From NCBI GenBank assembly GCA_027485675.1, contig JAIXQP010000048.1:113736-177735 (forward strand): 64,000 nucleotides of DNA, in the 5' to 3' direction. Shown in pieces: positions 58,885 to 64,000 of the stretch. The notes beneath the pieces were generated by a model. The model was not told where the DNA came from. It saw nothing but the letters and a program-made list of their open reading frames with translations, and did not search any database. Position numbers and translations under genes: made by a program. Source of the DNA: Terriglobales bacterium (GTDB lineage: Bacteria; Acidobacteriota; Terriglobia; Bryobacterales; Bryobacteraceae). The stretch's first letter is position 1; the number at the start of each line of letters is the position of its first letter.

Positions 58885-61077
58885 TTACAGGCGCCCGGTC
58901 CGTTCGAGCCAGGCGCGGTACATACGGGTGAAGTCGTGCACGCGGGGATCCGAATCCAACTCCTCAATCGTGTAGCGCATCTTCCGCTGCCAGTTGGGAT
59001 ACTGCCAGGTGGCGCCGGGCAGATTCTGCTGTTCGGTCTCCTTCGTCAGATCCTCCTGATTCAGAACCAGCAGTTGCGAGGGCGTCGCGGCGAGGAATCC
59101 GATAATAGCGTTGTGCAACTCTCCGCTCAGTTCCGGGACGTGGCGAATGTGGTCCGGATACCCGGAGGGCAGGAGTTGCAGGAAGTGCAGCACGTTCAAT
59201 AACTGCTGCTTGTCCTGTTCCCGGCTGGTCCACTGAGCGCGGTAACCGGCTTCGTCCACGAGTCCAGCGGCGCGCCGGGACTCGATGTCGCGGCCGGTCC
59301 AGAAGCCGGCGAGCGTGGGCAGATCGTGGGTGGTAGAACTGACGATGGCGAGCGGTGGATACTCGGCCGGGGCCTTGAAGGCGCCGTCCGGTTGGCGTTC
59401 AAAGTAGAGCAGCCGGTAGCTGAGGATATGGAACTCGGCGAGCGCCTGGCGGACGTAGTCTTCGACGGTGCCGAGATCCTCGCCGATCACAATGACGCCC
59501 GCGCGGTGGGCCTCGAGAGCAATAATGCGGAGCAACTGCTGCCAGTGCTCTTTGACATAGGTGCCGCCGGTGGCGTCCCGGTCTGCGGGGATCCAGTAGA
59601 GGCGGAAGAAGCGCATGACATGGTCCATGCGCAGGGCGCCGCCGTGGCGGCAGTTATTGCGAATGGCCGCTGCGAAAAGGCGGAAGCCATCCTGCTGATG
59701 GCGCAGCGTGTTGGGCGGCGGAAAGCCCCAGTCCTGGCCCTGCGGAGAGAAACCGTCGGGCGGAGCGCCGACGCGGCAGCCTTGCATGTAAAAGGGACGG
59801 TGGGCCCAGAGGTCGGAGCCACAGCTATCGGTGGCCAGGGCGAGGTCATGGTAGAGGCCGATCGACATCCCAATCTCTTTGGCGTGGCGCTGTACTTCGG
59901 CCAGCTGGCCATCAACCGACCAGGCCAGCCAGGCGTAAAACTCCACCAGCCGGGGATGGGCGGCGGCGAAAGCTTCGACGGCCGGCGATGCCGGATCCTG
60001 GAATTCGGCGGGCCATTGGGGCCAGATCCAGACGTCCGGGTTGCGTTTGTGCAGGATCTCATCTAGGGCGCAATAGAGAGCGTACCGGCGCAGCAGTTGG
60101 CCCTCGGCCGCCAAGTAGGAGCGGAAAGCGGACTGGTCTGGCTGCAGCCGGAACTCGCGGTAGAGCTGCTTGAGGAAGCGGAGCTTGAGCTTGGCCACCG
60201 CTTCGTACTGCACGAACGGAGCCAGGCGAAGCGATTCGAGCAACGGGGCGCAGCGGCGCAGCAGGGCCTGGCAGGCGCCGCTCGCGGCAAATCCGGGAAC
60301 GCGCTCGACGTCAATATAGAGGAAGTTGCGGTAGAACGTGCAATTCGGCAGGTAGGGGCTAGCGTTGTAGGGGAGCCGGTTGCCGATGGCATGGAGCGGA
60401 TTGAGGGCGACAAACGCGGCGCCGGCATCGCGGTGGGCCCAGGTGACGAAGCGCTCGAGGTCCGTCGCATCTCCCACGCCCCAGTTGCGTTCGGAACGGA
60501 GACCGTAGAGCGAGACGGCGATGCCGGACATTCGCTGGCCGGCCGGCAGGACGGGGGCGGACCCGGGACAGTGAATCAGGTGCGTCGTGGCGGTGGTTCC
60601 GGCGTAGGTGAGGGTGAGCTGGTGATAGCCGAAGGGCAGATCCGGCGGTAGCCGCAGGGCGAGCCGCGCAAAGGAGGCCCCTTCGAACTCGAACGTCTCG
60701 CCGCGTTCGGGCTCATAGGAGCGTTCGAAGGAGGTGCCGTCCTCCAGGAGAAACCGCCAACCGTTGGCCGCGGCGGGGGCAAAAGGAGAGGGGACGCACA
60801 GGGGGACAAACGGGTCCGCGGGCGAGGTGACCACCGACGGCGGCAGCAGGCTGAGGAGGGTGGTTTGGATGTAGCGGCGGGTGGCTTCGTCGAGCGCGGC
60901 GGCCGAGTCGACCGGCAGCGAAAGCGCGGCCAGAATCGAGCGTTGGATGGCCGGGTCGGGGCGGTGCTCCTGGCCCCAGATGTCCCAGTAGACGGACTTG
61001 ACGCCCAGGAGGTTCGCCGCTTGGGCGGTGGCGGCGTCGAGGTTGGGGGAAGGAAAATTAGGGAGCGGAAGGGCCAT
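58885..61077 (-). CDS. malQ: 4-alpha-glucanotransferase (GH77, amylomaltase)
   Basis: A 730-residue cytosolic enzyme that moves maltosyl units between maltodextrins. The start at 61077 (MALPLPNFPSPNLDAATAQA) is preferred to one 19 codons upstream because that lead is unlike the family. Catalytic blocks are present: ALRMDHVMRFFRLYWIP (nucleophile Asp), VIGEDLGTVEDYV (acid/base Glu) and SSTTHDLPTLAGFW (third Asp). SLYGLRSERNWGVGDATDLE and LPYNASPYLPNCTFY are also typical. The long N-terminal beta region matches the ~700-residue E. coli type rather than the 500-residue thermophile type. It is divergent from nuoB. Confidence 0.94.
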   Translation of the reverse strand: MALPLPNFPSPNLDAATAQAANLLGVKSVYWDIWGQEHRPDPAIQRSILAALSLPVDSAAALDEATRRYIQTTLLSLLPPSVVTSPADPFVPLCVPSPFAPAAANGWRFLLEDGTSFERSYEPERGETFEFEGASFARLALRLPPDLPFGYHQLTLTYAGTTATTHLIHCPGSAPVLPAGQRMSGIAVSLYGLRSERNWGVGDATDLERFVTWAHRDAGAAFVALNPLHAIGNRLPYNASPYLPNCTFYRNFLYIDVERVPGFAASGACQALLRRCAPLLESLRLAPFVQYEAVAKLKLRFLKQLYREFRLQPDQSAFRSYLAAEGQLLRRYALYCALDEILHKRNPDVWIWPQWPAEFQDPASPAVEAFAAAHPRLVEFYAWLAWSVDGQLAEVQRHAKEIGMSIGLYHDLALATDSCGSDLWAHRPFYMQGCRVGAPPDGFSPQGQDWGFPPPNTLRHQQDGFRLFAAAIRNNCRHGGALRMDHVMRFFRLYWIPADRDATGGTYVKEHWQQLLRIIALEAHRAGVIVIGEDLGTVEDYVRQALAEFHILSYRLLYFERQPDGAFKAPAEYPPLAIVSSTTHDLPTLAGFWTGRDIESRRAAGLVDEAGYRAQWTSREQDKQQLLNVLHFLQLLPSGYPDHIRHVPELSGELHNAIIGFLAATPSQLLVLNQEDLTKETEQQNLPGATWQYPNWQRKMRYTIEELDSDPRVHDFTRMYRAWLERTGRL

Positions 61078-61161
61078 GCGGGGAATCTTTAGTGTAGCTG
61101 GGTTGGGGGAAACCGCCGGGGAAGCCAAGCCCATGGCATACTGAAAAAGAAGCGAATACCT

Positions 61162-61707
61162 ATGGAACAGCGAATTCTTCCGTCAGCGCCCGAGGATCTG
61201 TTTGCCCGTATCGATGCCGACGGCTTGGGCGACTTGTCGGACAGCCTGGTTTTGACGACTCTCGACAAGGCGATCAACTGGGGCCGCAAGAACTCCATTT
61301 GGCCCATGACGTTCGGCCTGGCTTGCTGCGCGATTGAGATGATGGCGATGAGCGCCTCCCGCTTCGACATTTCGCGGTTTGGCGCGGAAGTATTCCGGGG
61401 CTCGCCGCGGCAGTCGGATCTGATGATCATCGCCGGCCGGGTGTCGAACAAAATGGCGCCGGTGATTCGGCAGTTGTACAACCAGATGCCGGAGCCCAAG
61501 TGGGTCATTTCGATGGGGGCCTGCGCCACGTCGACCGGGGTATTCAGCAACTACGCCTTGGTGCCGGTGAATCAGGTGATTCCGGTGGATGTATACGTGC
61601 CGGGCTGTCCGCCGCGGCCGGAGCAATTGATCTACTCCATCATGATGCTGCAGAAGAAGATCGACGGGGAACGCGGCACCACGATGAAAGTTCTCAACTT
61701 GGATTAA
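61162..61707 (+). CDS. nuoB: NADH-quinone oxidoreductase subunit B
   Basis: A 181-residue subunit of respiratory complex I carrying the N2 [4Fe-4S] cluster next to the quinone site. The tandem Cys pair is in [20 protein letters not shown], and the other two Cys are in [20 protein letters not shown] and [20 protein letters not shown]. Other nuo genes are not in the window; malQ lies upstream and flaG downstream, so this is an isolated copy. An ancestral nuoA-N cluster is usual, so either the cluster is scattered or this is a second copy. Its stop codon is part of a sigma-28-like promoter. Confidence 0.95.
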   Translation: MEQRILPSAPEDLFARIDADGLGDLSDSLVLTTLDKAINWGRKNSIWPMTFGLACCAIEMMAMSASRFDISRFGAEVFRGSPRQSDLMIIAGRVSNKMAPVIRQLYNQMPEPKWVISMGACATSTGVFSNYALVPVNQVIPVDVYVPGCPPRPEQLIYSIMMLQKKIDGERGTTMKVLNLD

Positions 61708-61731
61708 AGTTTCCCCTGGACGGATCGATAC
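61705..61731 (+). promoter_or_regulatory. Sigma-28 (FliA) promoter before flaG
   Basis: TAAAGTTT (61705-61712), an exact match to the -35 consensus, then 11 bases, then ATCGATAC (61724-61731) against GCCGATAA (shared CGATA). The -35 box begins with the TAA stop of nuoB. Thirty-seven bases separate the -10 from the flaG start codon. The match fits the flagellar nature of the two genes downstream. Confidence 0.75.
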
Positions 61732-61768
61732 GAACGATAGACCCGAAAAGTCTCGGAGGGCTATAGAT

Positions 61769-62047
61769 ATGGAAACGAAATCGATCGACCAGATGCCGCC
61801 TTTGCCTTCGCCGGCGACTCTTGATTTGGAGCGTCAGCAGATTGAGGAACGGCGGGATTTGGTGCGGGCGGTGAAGGCGATTAACGCGTCGGAGTTGTTC
61901 GGGGAGAACTACGAGTTGACGTTCGTGTACGATCGGCCCACGCAGCGGACGGTAATTCGGATCATCGATCGGGAGACGAAGGAAGTGATTCGTCAGTTGC
62001 CGAACGAATATGCGTTGCAGATTGCTTCGCAACTGCGAGCCGAGTAG
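61769..62047 (+). CDS. flaG: FlaG-family flagellar protein
   Basis: A 92-residue cytosolic protein. The C-terminal half has the FlaG pattern LTFVYDRPTQRTVIRIIDRE followed by TKEVIRQLPNEYALQ, matching the family D..t...vvkIiD..T.EVIRQIP. FlaG proteins influence filament length and are usually next to fliD and fliS. Here fliS follows after 57 bases. A strong sigma-28-type promoter precedes the gene. The GGAGG about 9 bases before the ATG is the ribosome site. fliD and flagellin genes are not in view. Confidence 0.9.
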   Translation: METKSIDQMPPLPSPATLDLERQQIEERRDLVRAVKAINASELFGENYELTFVYDRPTQRTVIRIIDRETKEVIRQLPNEYALQIASQLRAE

Positions 62048-62104
62048 GGGAATTTTCCTCTCATTGTTCGCTGGAGGCATTCGATAAGACCTTCAGGAAC
62101 AACA

Positions 62105-62587
62105 ATGTCACTCGCAGCGTATCAAAACAGCCAAGATCTTAGTGTATTGTCGGCCTCTCCAGTGCAACTGGTGCGCATGTTGTACACCGGTGCGATTACT
62201 GCCGTGCAGACGGCGCGGGAGAATCTGCAGAACGGCGATATTCGGGGCCGTTCGAAACAGATTACCAAGGCGTGTTCGATTATCGAAGAGTTGACGTTGT
62301 CGCTCGATAAAGAGCGCGGCGGCAATGTGGCGAAAGACCTGAACGAGCTGTATGTGTACATGCACCAGCGCCTGATCCAGGCCAACATTGAGCAGGAGAT
62401 GGCTCCGCTCGTTGAGGTGCAAAAGTTGCTCGAGACCCTGCTCGAGGCGTGGCGCCAGGTTCCGGATGAGACACCGGCGGGCAACCCGGCCGCAACCGGG
62501 GGCAGCCGGCCGTCCGGGGCGACGTTCTCCTTCGGCGGTTCGGACGAAGTCCTCGAACCTCGTGTTTCGCTGCAATTGAGCGCCTAA
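62105..62587 (+). CDS. fliS: Flagellin export chaperone FliS
   Basis: A 160-residue cytosolic chaperone that binds the flagellin C-terminus and stops early filament assembly. It has the helical-bundle pattern YQNSQDLSVLSASPVQLVRM followed by LYTGAITAVQTARENLQN, then KACSIIEELTLSLDKERGGN and LYVYMHQRLIQANIEQEM. The C-terminus has a Pro/Gly-rich extension of ~30 residues (TPAGNPAATGGSRPSGATFS), longer than usual. TTCGATAA (62080-62087) upstream could be a second, weaker sigma-28 -10 box, although the -35 is poor. The GTAT/YQN start is typical. Confidence 0.95.
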   Translation: MSLAAYQNSQDLSVLSASPVQLVRMLYTGAITAVQTARENLQNGDIRGRSKQITKACSIIEELTLSLDKERGGNVAKDLNELYVYMHQRLIQANIEQEMAPLVEVQKLLETLLEAWRQVPDETPAGNPAATGGSRPSGATFSFGGSDEVLEPRVSLQLSA

Positions 62588-63017
62588 GGCAAGGGAGACA
62601 AGGGAGTTTTCGGCCCGATGCGGTGCTGGCACCGATGAGCACTGGCGGCTCGACCGGACTGCGGGGCTGTGACGAGTTCGCGGCCTGTCTATTGATTGTT
62701 TGCGAATTTGGCCGGGGGACACCTCGATCCGGCCCATGATCGACAACCGGTTTCACTCGCTAAACTCTCTCAAAATTATCGCGCATTAACCAGGACCTTG
62801 AGCTCCGTCGAACTGATCTGGATGCCCGTGATCATGTAACGGAATGTCCCGCTATGCCCACCTTCCGTTGGCTGGCTTTGAGCTGTCCCCTGAAGCCAAG
62901 GAACCGAGGCGTTTGTAGATACAAACTTCCGCGGTTAGCTGGTGGACGATTTTGGCTTGGTGCAAGCGGTTTCGCGTTTCCTTTCGAGTTGTTCCGGGGT
63001 TATGGCGATGGATCTCC
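62588..63017. other. Intergenic region with a gene remnant
   Basis: About 430 bases between fliS and the DUF2834 gene. Apart from the possible C-terminal coding remnant on the minus strand (62776-62934) I see no gene, clear terminator or RNA. The plus-strand and other minus-strand open frames here are short and without recognisable motifs. Confidence 0.5.
62776..62934 (-). pseudogene. Possible C-terminal remnant of a lost gene
   Basis: A 53-codon open frame with no start codon, bounded by an in-frame stop, ends at TAA (62776-62778). Its translation looks protein-like rather than random: NASVPWLQGTAQSQPTEGG, then HSGTFRYMITGIQISSTELK and VLVNAR. No family recognised. It may be the end of a decayed gene; chance cannot be excluded at this length. 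Confidence 0.25.
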
Positions 63018-63326
63018 TTACTGCCGCACCCGGGAGGCCGTGCGCAATTCGCGAACCAACAGGTACAGTAACGGCCCGAAAGAGCCCGCCACCAACGTGA
63101 GGGCCACAAACGGCCAAGCGGACAGAATACGTCCGCGGGCGTCCTGCACCATCCATATGCAGGCGAGAACAGCCAGGATGGTCAGGTCCGCGAGCACCTG
63201 TCCGGCCCCCCAACTCTGAAAGTGCGGCGCCAGGATCCCCCAATAGCCGACGTCCCAGAGTGCGATGCCCGTTAACGCGCCGAATCCGATCAAGACGACA
63301 CACAGGGTGAGAAAGCGATGACTCAT
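63018..63326 (-). CDS. DUF2834-like small membrane protein
   Basis: A 102-residue inner-membrane protein with three hydrophobic helices: LTLCVVLIGFGALTGIALWD, GQVLADLTILAVLACIWMVQ and WPFVALTLVAGSFGPLLYLL. Between them are HFQSWGAG and QDARGRILSAW, and RELRTA ends the protein. This matches the DUF2834 pattern (F..sw.a.q...DL then w.Dar.rg). The start MSHRFLTL at 63326 is preferred over one four codons upstream. Function unknown. It is divergent from the XRE regulator gene, with 114 bases between starts, so that regulator may control it. Confidence 0.75.
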   Translation of the reverse strand: MSHRFLTLCVVLIGFGALTGIALWDVGYWGILAPHFQSWGAGQVLADLTILAVLACIWMVQDARGRILSAWPFVALTLVAGSFGPLLYLLVRELRTASRVRQ

Positions 63327-63440
63327 ACAGTCCTCCACCGCTGAGTTTCCCCCCAGTTACCGCCGGCGTGCAATTACCTCTCGGGTTATTGACGGCTGTC
63401 GCTGTCGCCCGGGAGAATGGGCGCACGGAGGCGGTTGGGT

Positions 63441-64000
63441 ATGGAATCGTGGATCGTGGCGCGGCCTGGTGGTTTGCGGGAGGGATTTGGTCAGCTGCTG
63501 CAGAGCTGGCGGCGGCGGCGGCGTCTTTCGCAACTGGAGTTGGCGCTGCGGAGTGGGGTATCGCAGCGTCACCTGAGTTTTCTCGAATCCGGTCGGGCGC
63601 AGCCGAGCCGGGCGATGATCTTGCGGATCAGCGAAACGCTGCAAGTACCTTTGCGCGAGCGGAACGTCTGGCTGCTGGCGGGCGGATTCGCGCCGGCCTA
63701 TCCGGCGCGGCCACTCGAAGACCCGCAGATGAGCTGGCTCTTATTTGCCGTGCAGAAGATGTTAACGAACCACGAGCCGTTTCCTGCGGTGGCGATTGAC
63801 CGGGCGTGGAATATCCGTCTGGCGAACGCGAGCTTTGAGCGGCTGACCGCACTATGGGGCGCTGGGATTTGGGAGGCGGTGGGCGGCGGCACGCCGAACC
63901 TGATGCGTCTATTCTTTCATCCGCGGGGCATTCGTCCCGATGTGGTGAACTGGGCGGCGATTGCGCGGCTGCTGTGGCACCGGGCCGAGCGGGAGGCGGA
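63441..64000 (+). CDS. XRE-family regulator with MmyB-like ligand domain, 3' end outside window
   Basis: The first 186 residues of a DNA-binding regulator. ATG at 63441 has GGAGG 9 bases upstream. The helix-turn-helix is LLQSWRRRRRLSQLELALRS followed by GVSQRHLSFLESGRAQPSRA. A second domain begins with VPLRERNVWLLAGGFAPAYP, then FPAVAIDRAWNIRLANASFE and LMRLFFHPRGIRPDVVNWA. This is the MmyB-like ligand-binding type, which in relatives binds small molecules such as fatty acids. The frame is open at the window end. Its target may be the divergent DUF2834 gene. Confidence 0.9.
   Translation, partial: MESWIVARPGGLREGFGQLLQSWRRRRRLSQLELALRSGVSQRHLSFLESGRAQPSRAMILRISETLQVPLRERNVWLLAGGFAPAYPARPLEDPQMSWLLFAVQKMLTNHEPFPAVAIDRAWNIRLANASFERLTALWGAGIWEAVGGGTPNLMRLFFHPRGIRPDVVNWAAIARLLWHRAEREA

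Noticed and set aside
1..64000. CRISPR arrays, IS elements, prophage genes, integrases
   Set aside because: No repeat-spacer pattern, transposase, integrase or phage structural gene was seen.

Overview
The window is high-G+C bacterial chromosome that reads as an Acidobacteriota genome, most likely of the Bryobacter/Solibacter type. This is inferred from gene content: Oar-like TonB receptors with an N-terminal carboxypeptidase-regulatory domain, a CRTAC1 (FG-GAP plus ASPIC/UnbV) protein beside a TPR protein, a secretin with a C-terminal cohesin-like domain, and a sensor kinase with a predicted beta-rich periplasmic sensor. There is no phage, IS element, CRISPR array or rRNA. One tRNA (Gln, UUG) is present. 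Genes are packed tightly: many same-strand neighbours overlap by ATGA, and many convergent neighbours end within a few bases of each other.

Layout. 0-3.5 kb: the start of a sensor histidine kinase cut by the window edge, a decayed fragment of a related sensor gene, a YdhR-like monooxygenase, about 0.8 kb without a gene, and tRNA-Gln. 3.5-6.8 kb: a secretin and two pseudopilins. 6.9-16.7 kb: smpB, pepA, an MFS transporter with a small cupin-like partner, MscS, bacterioferritin, an NtrC-type regulator/kinase/lipoprotein operon and an OmpA lipoprotein. 16.8-24.7 kb: an OlsF-like two-domain acyltransferase, gcvT-gcvH, a GT39-like membrane glycosyltransferase, an exported asparaginase and an exported enolase-superfamily enzyme. 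24.7-33.4 kb: two divergent TonB receptors, the second followed by TPR and CRTAC1 genes. 33.4-46.2 kb: NHL, GT9, a DsbD-alpha-like protein and TlpA, an HExxH protein, a sialate esterase, a TIM-barrel protein, a caspase-like protein, PPK2, ackA, an RluE-like synthase, LysM, DUF937, M48 and an orphan 2Fe-2S subunit. 46.2-51.9 kb: threonine ammonia-lyase, then a probable metal-uptake locus (FmdE-like, DUF4198, TonB receptor) around a palindromic operator. 51.9-58.8 kb: a seven-gene operon joining a PspA-like protein, an ABC importer whose binding protein is fused to an OmpA domain, a coiled-coil membrane protein and an AAA ATPase. 58.9-64 kb: malQ, an isolated nuoB, flagellar flaG and fliS, a DUF2834 protein and an XRE/MmyB-type regulator cut by the window end.

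The most interesting unit is the 51.9-58.8 kb operon, which looks like an envelope-stress or membrane-remodelling machine. Next are the palindrome-controlled metal locus, the caspase-like protein at 39-40.7 kb, and a recurring arrangement in which a -10-like box lies only 5-11 nt before the start codon, suggesting leaderless transcripts. No searches could be run. Family calls rest on motifs and remembered family features, and domain borders are approximate.
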